Shown: one piece after another, positions 17,998 through 25,495 of the stretch
How the letters are laid out: the number at the start of each line of letters is the position of its first letter
How positions within the stretch are numbered: the first letter of the stretch is position 1
Assembly (NCBI GenBank): GCA_964516135.1
Contig: CAZEWN010000017.1
Location: 13,749 to 77,748 of the forward strand
DNA: 64,000 bases
Source: 34-65-8 sp964516135
GTDB taxonomy: Bacteria > Pseudomonadota > Alphaproteobacteria > Sphingomonadales > Sphingomonadaceae
Reading direction: 5' to 3'
Notes under the pieces: generated by a model
Told to the model about the DNA's origin: nothing
The model's input: the letters and a program-made list of their open reading frames with translations, nothing else
Databases searched by the model: none
Program-made: the position numbers and the translations under genes

Positions 17998-18109
17998 TCC
18001 GCTGGACTAGGCCCGCGCCCGGCGCGCGCAAAGAAGGCAAATCTTGGCCGCGCGCAAGAACGGGCAAATTGTCATGGATTGGTAACGCGTTTCCCCCTAA
18101 CTTACACCC

Positions 18110-18511
18110 ATGTCAGCAAAACCATTCGCCTTTCCGATCACTGTCCTGCCAGCCGACATCGACTTCATGGGTCATGTCAACAACGCACGCTACCTCAACT
18201 GGGTGCAGGACGCGGTGCTGGCTCATTGGCGCAAGCTGGCCCCGGCGGATGAGGTTGCGAGCAAGGCCTGGGTCGCGCTCAAGCACGAGATTACTTATCG
18301 CAAGCCTGCTTTCCTCGATGACGCGGTGATCGCGCGCACGGTGCTCGAATCGATCAAGGGCGCGCGCGCGTTCTACTCAACGGTGATCCACCGGGGCGAG
18401 GAAGTGCTGGCCGAAGTCAAGTCGAGCTGGTGTTGCATCGATGCCGAAACGCTGCGTCCGGCGCGGATCGGCGAGGAAGTGGCACGGTTCTTCTTTCCTC
18501 CCGTAAAATAA
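18110..18511 (+). CDS. Acyl-CoA thioesterase, YbgC/FadM hotdog family
   Basis: Hotdog-fold thioesterase of 133 residues. The 4-hydroxybenzoyl-CoA-thioesterase-like signature DIDFMGHVNNARYLNW covers about residues 16-31 with the expected catalytic Asp before GHVNN; ITYRKPAFLDD follows. It would hydrolyse acyl-CoA esters in the cytoplasm; chain preference is unknown. The gene is divergent from leuC and lies 17 bp upstream of crtZ on the same strand, so the two may share a transcript. Confidence 0.87.
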   Translation: MSAKPFAFPITVLPADIDFMGHVNNARYLNWVQDAVLAHWRKLAPADEVASKAWVALKHEITYRKPAFLDDAVIARTVLESIKGARAFYSTVIHRGEEVLAEVKSSWCCIDAETLRPARIGEEVARFFFPPVK

Positions 18512-18528
18512 CCTATATCCGGCACGCC

Positions 18529-19047
18529 ATGGACGTGCTGATCCCCCTCGTCATAGTGATCGCAACCTTTTTCGCGATGGAATGGGTTGCGTGGGCAAGC
18601 CACAAGTACGTCATGCATGGCTTTGGCTGGGCATGGCACCGCGACCATCATGAACCGCACGACAACATGCTGGAGAAGAACGACCTGTTCGGGCTGGTAG
18701 GCGCGGTGATGAGCGTTTCGATGTTCGCGATCGGCAGCCCTCTGGTGCTGGGCACGGCGGCATGGCCGCCAGCCACGTGGATCGGCGTCGGCATCCTTGC
18801 CTACGGTATTGTCTACACGCTGGTGCATGACGGTTTGGTTCATCAGCGTTATTTCAGATGGGTGCCGCGGAGCGGCTATGCCAAACGGCTGGTCCAGGCG
18901 CACAGGCTGCACCACGCGACGATCGGCAAGAAAGGCGGGGTGAGCTTCGGCTTCGTGATCCCCGGCAATCCGGCCCGGCTGAAGGCCGAACTGCGCCGCC
19001 AGCGCGAGGCTGGTGTAGCCGTAGTGCGCGAGAGCGCGGGCGGCTGA
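18529..19047 (+). CDS. crtZ: Beta-carotene 3-hydroxylase
   Basis: Membrane di-iron hydroxylase that converts beta-carotene to zeaxanthin, the precursor of yellow sphingomonad carotenoids. The 172-residue protein has four hydrophobic segments and the full histidine set of the fatty-acid-hydroxylase superfamily: HKYVMH (25-30), HRDHH (37-41), HDGLVH (about 104) and HRLHH (about 125). The start is placed at ATG 18529, which gives the normal MDVLIPL N-terminus. No other carotenoid gene is adjacent. Confidence 0.93.
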   Translation: MDVLIPLVIVIATFFAMEWVAWASHKYVMHGFGWAWHRDHHEPHDNMLEKNDLFGLVGAVMSVSMFAIGSPLVLGTAAWPPATWIGVGILAYGIVYTLVHDGLVHQRYFRWVPRSGYAKRLVQAHRLHHATIGKKGGVSFGFVIPGNPARLKAELRRQREAGVAVVRESAGG

Positions 19048-19048
19048 C

Positions 19049-19378
19049 CTAGTCCGGTCGGCGGGCCTCCGCGCCTTTCCGGTTCCGCTCAATCAACATG
19101 GCTTGCTGCCACCTGCCCGGAGCCTTGTCAGGGCGGTGGATGCATCCCGCCCAGCAACACGGGCGGCGCTTACCCTCGATCAGTTCTTCGCATGTCCGGC
19201 TGATCCGACGCGCGCGGGTCTTCGGCCGCTTGGCATCCTCGACCCAGCAAATGAATTCATTGCGGCCAAGGGGGGTGAGGCCCTGCCAAAGCGACAGCGT
19301 CTCGGCGCCTGCACGCAGCGCCTTTTCCAAGTCGCTGGGAAGCAGGTGGGCAGTGCCGTGCATCGTGTCGGTCGTCAT
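19049..19378 (-). CDS. YdeI/OmpD-associated family protein
   Basis: A 109-residue protein resembling the C-terminal part of YdeI/OmpD-associated ('bacteriocin-protection') proteins: LTPLGRNEFICWVEDAKRP and TRARRISRTCEELIEGKR are the recognisable segments. It also contains a Cys-Cys-Trp patch (RPCCWAGCIHR). Family members are poorly characterised. The gene is convergent with crtZ with a 1-bp gap and stands 30 bp downstream of the ybaN-like gene on the same strand. Confidence 0.75.
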   Translation of the reverse strand: MTTDTMHGTAHLLPSDLEKALRAGAETLSLWQGLTPLGRNEFICWVEDAKRPKTRARRISRTCEELIEGKRRPCCWAGCIHRPDKAPGRWQQAMLIERNRKGAEARRPD

Positions 19379-19408
19379 CGTTCCTTCTGCAAAGTATTGT
19401 GCAACGCC

Positions 19409-19759
19409 TCATTCGTTCCGCGTCGCGATCCAGCCGCCCGCGATGAACAGGATTGCGACAGAAATCCAATACCACGGACTGCCCAGCGTGTACCAGGTGA
19501 CCAGCGCCCCCACGGTCATCGCACCGATCGCCATCGTCTTGGCGCGCCGGCTGATCGCGCGCCGTTCACGCCAGTCGCGCACTTGAGGGCCCCAGTGCGG
19601 ATGGTCGAGAATGCGCTGTTCCCATTCGGGGTTGCTACGCGCGAAGCAATAGCCGGCCAGCAGCAGGAACGGGACGGTCGGCATGATCGGCAGGAAGGCG
19701 CCAATCGCCCCAAGCGCGACCGAAACCAGCCCGGCGGCAAGATAGAGGTGCCGGCGCAC
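19409..19759 (-). CDS. YbaN family inner-membrane protein (DUF454)
   Basis: A 116-residue small membrane protein of the DUF454/YbaN family. The hallmarks are the N-terminal LVSVALGAIGAFLPIMPTVPF helix, CFARSNPEWEQRILDHPHWGPQVRDW in the loop, and two closing hydrophobic helices. Function is unknown in the family. It follows sufE by 6 bp on the same strand. Confidence 0.88.
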   Translation of the reverse strand: MRRHLYLAAGLVSVALGAIGAFLPIMPTVPFLLLAGYCFARSNPEWEQRILDHPHWGPQVRDWRERRAISRRAKTMAIGAMTVGALVTWYTLGSPWYWISVAILFIAGGWIATRNE

Positions 19760-19765
19760 CCGGCC

Positions 19766-20173
19766 TCAAGCCGCCGCAATGCGCGCGGCGTGCTCCTGTA
19801 CCAGCGCGATCATGTTGGGCACGCCCTGGGTACGGTTCGAGGAGAGCTGGTTTTTCAGATCAAACGGGGCAAGGGCAGCGGCAATATCCATCGTCGCGAT
19901 ATCCCTAGCCGGTCGATCCTGAACCGCGGCAATCACCAGCGCGACGATCCCCTTGGTGATCGCCGCATTGCTATCGGCAAGGAAGTGCAGTCGCGCCGCA
20001 TCGCCGGTGGGATAGACCCACACCGCCGCCGAACAGCCGCGCACCAGCGTGGCGTCCGTCTTCAACGCATCAGGCATGGACTCGAGCGTGCGACCGAGTT
20101 CGATCAACAGGCGGTAACGTTCGTCACTGTCGAGGAAATCGTACTCTTCGGCGATATCGGAAAGGGGGCGCAT
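19766..20173 (-). CDS. sufE: SufE family sulfur acceptor
   Basis: Sulfur-transfer protein of 135 residues that takes persulfide from a cysteine desulfurase (SufS) for Fe-S assembly. The reactive cysteine is in VRGCSAAVWV (Cys47), preceded by DSDERYRLLIELGRTL, both typical of SufE. The ATG at 20173 is chosen because it gives the conserved N-terminus; the longer upstream frame is antisense noise. No other suf gene is in the window. Between this gene and the psp-array tail lies a 77-bp gap without visible signals. Confidence 0.93.
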   Translation of the reverse strand: MRPLSDIAEEYDFLDSDERYRLLIELGRTLESMPDALKTDATLVRGCSAAVWVYPTGDAARLHFLADSNAAITKGIVALVIAAVQDRPARDIATMDIAAALAPFDLKNQLSSNRTQGVPNMIALVQEHAARIAAA

Positions 20174-20250
20174 GGCGCGGCCACTACCAAGGTCGCCCCG
20201 GCGACGGAAGCGCGACGTCGTCCTCGCGTGGACCAGCTGCACCCCTGCGC

Positions 20251-20424
20251 CTACCCGCCAATCCCGCCCGGCCGGGTGAGCACGAAGTAGATCACGTAGA
20301 ACCACGACAGGAATCCTTGGATGATCGCCCAGATCACCGATTCGTGCTGGCTCCAGCTGATCGCCACCGCCAGCGCGCTGCCGAGGCCGATACCGGCGCG
20401 GGCAGCGTCGCCGACGTGGCTCAC
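20251..20424 (-). CDS. Small membrane protein at the end of the psp array
   Basis: A 57-residue product, MSHVGDAARAG..., with one long hydrophobic stretch (about 28-50, IWAIIQGFLSWFYVIYFVL) and a Gly-rich end. The GTG start overlaps the stop of the upstream PspB-like gene by 4 bp (GTGA), placing it as the last gene of the psp transcript. It does not share the LER coiled-coil motif of its neighbours. No function is known to me; a membrane-stress accessory role is inferred only from operon membership. Confidence 0.6.
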   Translation of the reverse strand: MSHVGDAARAGIGLGSALAVAISWSQHESVIWAIIQGFLSWFYVIYFVLTRPGGIGG

Positions 20425-20678
20425 AGATCGACCCCGCTGGCGATCGCTTCCAGTTTGCGGATGCGTTCCTTGAGGTCCGCGATCTCGATCCGCGCCGCGC
20501 CGCCATAGCCATATGGTGCCGCGCCCGCTTCAATGTCGCGCTGAGGGGCGGGTGCCGGCGCGCGGTCGAGCTCGCATCGCTTAAGCGCCAGCCAGTCCTG
20601 CCATGCGCGCAAAGCGAAGGCTGAAAGGATGGCCACGCCGAAAAGCGTTGCGGCAACGACGATCAACTGTTCGCTCAT
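20421..20678 (-). CDS. PspB-like small membrane/coiled-coil protein
   Basis: An 85-residue protein with an N-terminal transmembrane helix (about 3-24), a Pro/Ala/Gly-rich linker and a C-terminal helix ending IADLKERIRKLEAIASGVDL, which matches the motif shared by the preceding paralogues. ATG 20678 is favoured because AAGGAG lies 8 bp upstream; a GTG two codons earlier would leave almost no spacing. Likely a bitopic inner-membrane protein of the phage-shock cluster. The individual role is unknown. Confidence 0.72.
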   Translation of the reverse strand: MSEQLIVVAATLFGVAILSAFALRAWQDWLALKRCELDRAPAPAPQRDIEAGAAPYGYGGAARIEIADLKERIRKLEAIASGVDL

Positions 20679-20739
20679 CTCCACTGCTCCTTTCCTACGT
20701 CCTTCATGCGGGTCCCTGAACCCTAGCCTCTTCGTGGGC

Positions 20740-21003
20740 CTAGCTGTCCCTCAGTTTCTCGATCTCGCTGGCGATGCGGCGCGTTTCGCCCGCGTCGAGC
20801 GTGTTGCCTTCGGTCGCGATGCGTTCGAGCACCTTGATCCGTTCGCGCAGTTCCTCGAGCTCGCGCTTGGCGGCTTCATCCTCGACCGGCGCGCGGGTTT
20901 CGTTGCCGGCCCAGTCGGTGACGATGCCCTGGCGCGCCTTGTAGATCTCGACCAAGCCCCAGATGGCGATCCCGATGATGGCAACGATGGCCCACGAGCT
21001 CAT
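20740..21003 (-). CDS. PspB-like small membrane/coiled-coil protein
   Basis: An 87-residue protein: a transmembrane helix at about 4-20 (IVAIIGIAIWGLVEIYKARQG), a short polar linker, then a coiled coil with LRERIKVLERIATEG and a terminal EIEKLRDS. The layout and the RIKVLERIAT motif follow PspB and the other genes in this array. It overlaps the upstream paralogue by 4 bp (ATGA). The next gene downstream is 61 bp away with its own strong ribosome-binding site. Confidence 0.78.
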   Translation of the reverse strand: MSSWAIVAIIGIAIWGLVEIYKARQGIVTDWAGNETRAPVEDEAAKRELEELRERIKVLERIATEGNTLDAGETRRIASEIEKLRDS

Positions 21004-21272
21004 GCGATCGTCTCCTTGCGCAGCGCCTCGATTTCATCCGCCAGCACCGGCGACCGCGCGGTCGCGATGCGTTCGAGCACGCGAAGGCGGTCCTCCATCT
21101 CGGGCACCCCGGCGACGCGTTTGTGCGCTTCGGCTTCCGCGAGGCGGACTTGGAGTTCCAGTTCCTTCGCCCGGTTCTTCAGCCGCGTGTTGTGCGCGTC
21201 GAGCCAGATGCCCGCGCCGCTGATCACGCCGATCATCAGCGCGCAGAATGCAATAGCCTCAGGCCAGCTCAT
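21000..21272 (-). CDS. PspB-like small membrane/coiled-coil protein
   Basis: A 90-residue protein starting MSWPEAIAFCALMIGVIS, with one transmembrane helix (about 5-23), then a long coiled coil (about 28-85) containing MEDRLRVLERIATARS and closing DEIEALRKE. Start and stop both overlap neighbouring genes by 4 bp, fixing the frame within an operon. It belongs to the PspB-like array; homology to PspB is inferred from topology plus the RVLERI motif, not from a database search. Confidence 0.78.
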   Translation of the reverse strand: MSWPEAIAFCALMIGVISGAGIWLDAHNTRLKNRAKELELQVRLAEAEAHKRVAGVPEMEDRLRVLERIATARSPVLADEIEALRKETIA

Positions 21273-21616
21273 TGCACCTTGCTCCCGTCGGTCTTGGCAT
21301 CGCGCAGCCGCTCGATGTCGTGGGTCAGCTGGTAACTGCTGTCGGTCACGATCCGCTCGACGCTGGCGAGCCGGTCTTTCAACGAACCGATTTCCGCCTG
21401 AAGAGTGGCGTTTTCCTGCGTCAGCAGCGTAATCCGGTGATCGGCCTGGGCGTCGCGCTTGGGGTGGAGGGACTGGCCCCACATCCCTTCGAGGGGATAG
21501 CCTGCATTGATCTTGAGCTTGGTGGTATGGACCCAGCCCCAGACGCTGCCGAGGACGATTGCAACCAGCGCGATGACGAGCAATGGCAGATAATCGAGGA
21601 TTTCGTACAGGCCCAT
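21269..21616 (-). CDS. PspB-like small membrane/coiled-coil protein
   Basis: A 115-residue member of the array: transmembrane helix at about 10-30 (LPLLVIALVAIVLGSVWGW), a linker of about 35 residues that is longer than in its relatives, then a coiled coil with LKDRLASVERIVTDSSY and HDIERLRDAK. The ATG at 21616 overlaps the upstream stop (TGATG); a GTG one codon earlier is less likely. It shares the R-x2-hydrophobic-ERIVTD...IE-LRD signature with the next upstream gene and PspC. Confidence 0.78.
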   Translation of the reverse strand: MGLYEILDYLPLLVIALVAIVLGSVWGWVHTTKLKINAGYPLEGMWGQSLHPKRDAQADHRITLLTQENATLQAEIGSLKDRLASVERIVTDSSYQLTHDIERLRDAKTDGSKVQ

Positions 21617-21927
21617 CACACGTTCTCCCTGCGAGCGATATTCAGCGGCATTCCGCTATCCTCTTCATCGACCCGGCGCTGGTCGCGCAGGGCTTCGATC
21701 TGGGTCGCAACATCGTAGCCGCGGTCGGTCACGATGCGTTCGAGCACCTGGACCCGGTCTTCGAGCTGCTGGACCTTGCTGGCATATTGCGCGGCGCGCT
21801 CGGCGGTGTTTTCGGCTGTGGCCTTGACGTTCATCTGCGCGATCTTCTGCTGGTGCCGGGTCCAGATCGCGAAGATCGGGATCGACAGCGCGATGATCGG
21901 GATCATCAGGGCAAGTATACCTTCCAT
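21616..21927 (-). CDS. PspB-like small membrane/coiled-coil protein
   Basis: A 103-residue protein with a transmembrane helix at about 4-23 (ILALMIPIIALSIPIFAIW), a charged helical region, and the signature LEDRVQVLERIVTDRGYD followed by QIEALRDQRR. It is the first of the paralogue series after pspC (24-bp gap) and the closest in layout to PspB. Predicted to sit in the inner membrane with a cytoplasmic coiled coil able to contact PspA or PspC; this is inference. Confidence 0.8.
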   Translation of the reverse strand: MEGILALMIPIIALSIPIFAIWTRHQQKIAQMNVKATAENTAERAAQYASKVQQLEDRVQVLERIVTDRGYDVATQIEALRDQRRVDEEDSGMPLNIARRENV

Positions 21928-21951
21928 TAGTCTGTCCCCCTTGTCCGGTAA

Positions 21952-22329
21952 TCAGCGCAGGCGCTCGATTTCGGCCGTCAGGCGCGGGTTGCTGCTGACG
22001 TAATAGGTTTCCACGTCGGCCAGGCGGCGGTCGATGTCCTTCATCTTGGCGCGGATTTCGCGCGCGGTTCGCTTGGGGCTCTGCCGCACGCGCTGCCAGT
22101 ACTTCTGCTCCTCGTGATCGACGTAGTGGTGCGCGGGTTTCTTGTTCAGCAGGAAGCCGGCAATCAGGTAGAGGACGATCAGGAAGCCGCTTGAGGCGAA
22201 AGTCAGGAACACCGCGCCGAGCCGGACCCACAGGGCGTTCACCCCGGTATAGTCGGCAATTCCGGCGCAAACCCCCATCAGCTTCTTGTTGTAGGGATCC
22301 TTGTAGAGCGTGGTGCGCGGGCTGTTCAC
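21952..22329 (-). CDS. pspC: PspC domain protein
   Basis: Phage-shock protein C, 125 residues. The PspC domain is at the N-terminus (LYKDPYNKKLMGVCAGIADYTG, VRLGAVFL) with a hydrophobic helix at about 40-62. An added C-terminal coiled coil carries MKDIDRRLADVETYYVSSN and ends EIERLR, the same pattern as the PspB-like proteins of this operon. With PspB it would sense envelope stress and relieve PspA inhibition of PspF. The start overlaps the pspB stop by 4 bp. Confidence 0.93.
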   Translation of the reverse strand: MNSPRTTLYKDPYNKKLMGVCAGIADYTGVNALWVRLGAVFLTFASSGFLIVLYLIAGFLLNKKPAHHYVDHEEQKYWQRVRQSPKRTAREIRAKMKDIDRRLADVETYYVSSNPRLTAEIERLR

Positions 22330-22622
22330 TTGGAAGCTCCCTTCTTCTCGGCGAGCAGCCGGTCGAGCTCGCGCAATTGCTGGTTGTCGGCTTCGCTGTC
22401 GTGAACCAGGCGGGCCGGGCGGTAATCGGGGTTGTCGGCGGCGACGAGGCGCTCAACGGTGTCCATCCGGTCGTCGAGCCGCTTGGCAAGGTTGTAGAGC
22501 TCCTCCAGCAGAACCTCATCGTCGCTGGTGATGGTGGCCGATGTCTTCCACTTGGTGATGTAGTGGAGCATGATCCACGGCAGCGCGATGAAGATCACCG
22601 CAACGATAAAGACTTCATCCAC
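22326..22622 (-). CDS. pspB: Phage-shock protein B
   Basis: Inner-membrane stress sensor partner of PspC, 98 residues. It has one transmembrane helix near the N-terminus (about 4-23, VFIVAVIFIALPWIMLHYI), then a cytoplasmic coiled coil with LAKRLDDRMDTVERLVAADNP and a polar tail ending KKGASK. This length is larger than the roughly 75 residues usual in enterobacteria. It lies 4 bp after pspA and overlaps pspC, as expected for a pspABC operon. Confidence 0.88.
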   Translation of the reverse strand: MDEVFIVAVIFIALPWIMLHYITKWKTSATITSDDEVLLEELYNLAKRLDDRMDTVERLVAADNPDYRPARLVHDSEADNQQLRELDRLLAEKKGASK

Positions 22623-22626
22623 GACC

Positions 22627-23322
22627 TCAGCCCTCCTTCTTCGCGGCGCTGTCGTTCATGCCGAGCGCGCGCTTCATTTCTTCCAGTTCGTCGTCGATCT
22701 TGTCGGCGCCGGCCAAGGCGGCGATCTCGTCCGACAGGCTCGGTTTGCCAGTGCCGTCGGCGATCGACAGCGCATCGGCGCGGCCTTCGGCATAATCGAC
22801 GCGGCGTTCGAGCTGGTCGAACCGGCTCAGCGCCTCGTCGACCCGCTCGTTGGTCATCAGGCTGCGCAGCTTGACGCGGTTCTCCGCGCTTTCCAGACGC
22901 GCGGCAATCGCGGTCTGGCGGCTGCGGGCCTCGCGCAGGCGGTGCTGCAGTTTGGCGATATCCTGCTCGTAGGCGCGCAATGCGTCGTCGAGCACGGCGA
23001 TCTCGGTCTTGAGCTGTTCGCTCATGTCCCCCGCCTTTTTCTTCTCGACCAGCGCGGCACGGGCCAGATCCTCGCGGTCCTTGCTCAGCGCAAGCTGCGC
23101 CTTCTCCGCCCAGTCGGCCTGAAGCCGGTCGAGCTTGACCGTGTGGCGGTGCATTTCCTTCTGGTCGGCAATGGTGCGCGCCGCGCTCGCGCGGACTTCG
23201 ACCAGGGTTTCCTCCATTTCAAGGATGATCATGCGGATCATCTTCTGCGGGTCGTCGGCCTTGTCGAGCATGTCGTTGAAATTGGCGGCAATGATGTCGC
23301 GGGTACGGCTGAAAATGCCCAT
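22627..23322 (-). CDS. pspA: Phage-shock protein A
   Basis: PspA/IM30 (ESCRT-III-like) membrane-repair protein and negative regulator of PspF, 231 residues, almost wholly coiled coil. The canonical amphipathic N-terminus MGIFSRTRDIIAANFNDMLD and DPQKMIRMIILEMEETLVEV are present. ATG 23322 is chosen because it gives the family N-terminus and has GGAG 8 bp upstream. The frame stays open a further 50 codons to a GTG at 23472 that overlaps the stop of the preceding small gene, so an N-terminally extended form is possible (see findings). Confidence 0.95.
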   Translation of the reverse strand: MGIFSRTRDIIAANFNDMLDKADDPQKMIRMIILEMEETLVEVRASAARTIADQKEMHRHTVKLDRLQADWAEKAQLALSKDREDLARAALVEKKKAGDMSEQLKTEIAVLDDALRAYEQDIAKLQHRLREARSRQTAIAARLESAENRVKLRSLMTNERVDEALSRFDQLERRVDYAEGRADALSIADGTGKPSLSDEIAALAGADKIDDELEEMKRALGMNDSAAKKEG

Positions 23323-23468
23323 CAAGGGTACTCCGTTGATCGAAATGCTGGGGCCCGACTGTGTCGGGGTGGGGCTGCGGCGCAGGCGTTCCACCTCTTC
23401 GTCGAGCCGCGTGGCGCGCGAGGGGGGCGTGCGCTCGGGGCGCAAGGGGTCGTGATCCACCGGGCGGG

Positions 23469-23624
23469 TCACGCCAGTTCCACCGTTTCGCACTTGATGG
23501 CCGCGGCGGCGAGGCTGGGGTTCGCCTGCAACTGGCCGCTCAAGGCGACGAGGACGACCATCGCGGCGAGGCTCGCTGCGGCGGCCTGTCCCAGTTGGCT
23601 CTGGAAAAAGCGGCGGTCGTACAT
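23469..23624 (-). CDS. 51-residue first gene of the psp operon
   Basis: A small protein, MYDRRFFQSQLGQAA..., with a hydrophobic helix at about 12-32 and a tail ending KCETVELA. It is preceded by a very strong ribosome-binding site (GGGAGGTAAT, about 5 bp before ATG) and is the first gene after the sigma-54 promoter, which makes it very likely translated. It could be a single-pass or secreted peptide (a possible cleavage site follows QLQANPSLAAAA). I do not recognise a family. Confidence 0.75.
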   Translation of the reverse strand: MYDRRFFQSQLGQAAAASLAAMVVLVALSGQLQANPSLAAAAIKCETVELA

Positions 23625-23661
23625 GGCTTGATTACCTCCCGATTGATGTTGTTCACCAATT

Positions 23662-23677
23662 AGCAAGCGGCGTGCCA
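23662..23677 (-). promoter_or_regulatory. Sigma-54 (-24/-12) promoter of the psp operon
   Basis: Read on the minus strand the site is TGGCACG-CCGC-TTGCT, an exact match to the sigma-54 consensus TGGCACG-N4-TTGCW. It lies about 38 bp upstream of the first small psp gene and is divergent from pspF, the sigma-54 enhancer-binding protein that would activate it. The first transcribed base is expected near 23650. Binding sites for PspF should lie in the remaining 100 bp toward pspF but are not identified. Confidence 0.93.
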
Positions 23678-23777
23678 AATCGTCTAACGCACGGAAATCC
23701 GGCCTTTTCGTACCAATCGACCAACGAAATGATGGGGTGGATTGCCACCTATCGGTGCATTTCGCTATATCTTGGTA

Positions 23778-24797
23778 ATGGAGCGGGAAAATCAATTCAT
23801 CGGCCAGTCGGGCGCTTTCCTCGATGCAGTCGAACGGGCGAGCCGCGCGGCGCCGATGCGGCGGCCGGTTCTGGTGATCGGCGAACGCGGCACAGGCAAG
23901 GAATTGATCGCGGAACGCCTGCATCGTTTGTCCACCCGCTGGGACGAACCGCTCGTCACCATGAACTGCGCCGCCTTGCCCGAAACGCTGATCGAGGCCG
24001 AGTTGTTCGGGCACGAAGCGGGCGCCTTCACCGGTGCTACCAGAACGCGCGCGGGAAGGTTCGAGGAAGCCGACAAGGGGACGCTTTTTCTCGACGAACT
24101 GGGTACGCTCAGCATGGCCGCGCAGGAACGGTTGCTGCGCGCGGTCGAATATGGCGAGGTCACGCGCATCGGCTCTTCGCGGCCGATCCGGGTCGACGTG
24201 CGGATCGTGGCGGCCACCAACGAGGATTTGCCGTTGCTCGCCGAACGCGGCGAATTTCGCGCCGATCTGCTCGATCGGCTCAGTTTCGAGGTTATCACCC
24301 TGCCGCCGCTGCGCGTGCGCGAAGGCGATGTCGAGGTGCTGGCGGACTATTTCGGCCGGCGCATGGCGGCGGAACTGCAATGGGACGGCTGGCCCGGATT
24401 TGCCGACCACGTCGCGCGCCAAATGATAGATTACGCCTGGCCGGGCAACGTGCGCGAGTTACGCAATGTGGTCGAACGCGCGGTTTATCGCTGGGACGAC
24501 TGGAGCCAGCCGATCGCTCACGTGCAGTTCGACCCGTTCGATAGCCCGTGGAAACCCTTCTTGCCGAAACCCAAAGGGAGTGCCGCCATGCCCGCCGCTG
24601 CGTCGGTGCCCGCCGCCGACTTCGAATCGATCGCCGACCTGCGCGCCGCGGTCGACGCACACGAGCGCGGCATTCTGGAACACGCACTCGGCAAGCATCG
24701 CTGGAACCAGCGCCAGACCGCCAAGGCGCTGGGCCTGACCTATGATCAGCTGCGCCATTGCATCAAGAAGCATGGCTTGATGCAGGAAGATGATTGA
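23778..24797 (+). CDS. pspF: PspF sigma-54 enhancer-binding activator
   Basis: AAA+ activator of sigma-54 RNA polymerase, 339 residues, lacking an N-terminal sensory domain as is typical of PspF. Walker A is GERGTGKE (about 35-42), the sigma-54-contacting loop GAFTGA is at 82-87, and Walker B GTLFLDELGTL is at about 102-112. The C-terminal Fis-type helix-turn-helix is at about 310-335 (RWNQRQTAKALGLTYDQLRH). ATG 23778 is preferred over one 12 codons upstream because it gives the family N-terminus (MERENQFIGQS). Divergent from the psp operon it controls. Confidence 0.94.
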   Translation: MERENQFIGQSGAFLDAVERASRAAPMRRPVLVIGERGTGKELIAERLHRLSTRWDEPLVTMNCAALPETLIEAELFGHEAGAFTGATRTRAGRFEEADKGTLFLDELGTLSMAAQERLLRAVEYGEVTRIGSSRPIRVDVRIVAATNEDLPLLAERGEFRADLLDRLSFEVITLPPLRVREGDVEVLADYFGRRMAAELQWDGWPGFADHVARQMIDYAWPGNVRELRNVVERAVYRWDDWSQPIAHVQFDPFDSPWKPFLPKPKGSAAMPAAASVPAADFESIADLRAAVDAHERGILEHALGKHRWNQRQTAKALGLTYDQLRHCIKKHGLMQEDD

Positions 24798-24928
24798 GGG
24801 CTTGCTTCGGTGCGGACTCGCGCCTATCTGCGGCTCACCCCGACATTGTCGCGACACTGGAGGGCTGGCGCCGCGAGGGGCCGGCACCACACCCGCGTCA
24901 TCGCCAGGCCGGGCTGACAGGAGTTTTC

Positions 24929-25495
24929 GTGGCCGACATCGCGCGCCTTATCCAGATCGTCGAACCCGAAGCGAGTGCGCTCGGGCTCGATCTGGTGCGC
25001 GTCAAGATGATGCCGTCTGAAGCTGGCGACGGCACCCAGGCACTGCAGATCATGGCAGAGGATCCCGCCACCGGGCAGTTGATCATCGACCAGTGCGCCG
25101 CCTTGTCGCGCCGTGTTTCCGATCGGATCGACGCGCTGGAGGAATCGGGCGATGTCCTGATCGAGGGCGCCTATCACCTCGAGGTGTCCAGCCCCGGGAT
25201 CGACCGCCCGCTGACCCGGGCGAAGGATTTCGCCAACTGGGCCGGGCACGAGGCGAAGATCGTGCTCGACAAATCCGCGCCCGGCCAACGGTCCTTGCGG
25301 GGCGAACTGCGCGGCATCGAAGGCGACACCGTCACCATCGTGGACCGCAAGGCGGGCGAGGTTGCCGTGCCGCGCGAACTGATACATGCGGCCAGCCTTG
25401 TCCTCACCGACGCGCTGATCGCCGCCACCCGGCCACTGGACACCAGTGGCGCCGACGAAATCGAAGAAGTCACAGAAGAAAAGGCTGACGACTGA
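24929..25495 (+). CDS. rimP: Ribosome maturation factor RimP
   Basis: 30S subunit maturation factor of 188 residues. Family motifs are VEPEASALGLDLVRVK at the N-terminus, CAALSRRVSDRID, and YHLEVSSPGIDRPLTRAKDF. The start is GTG 24929, preceded by CAGGAG; this gives a family-length N-terminus, while upstream extension does not resemble RimP. A long acidic tail ends at a TGATG overlap with nusA, beginning the conserved rimP-nusA-infB operon. Confidence 0.95.
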   Translation: MADIARLIQIVEPEASALGLDLVRVKMMPSEAGDGTQALQIMAEDPATGQLIIDQCAALSRRVSDRIDALEESGDVLIEGAYHLEVSSPGIDRPLTRAKDFANWAGHEAKIVLDKSAPGQRSLRGELRGIEGDTVTIVDRKAGEVAVPRELIHAASLVLTDALIAATRPLDTSGADEIEEVTEEKADD

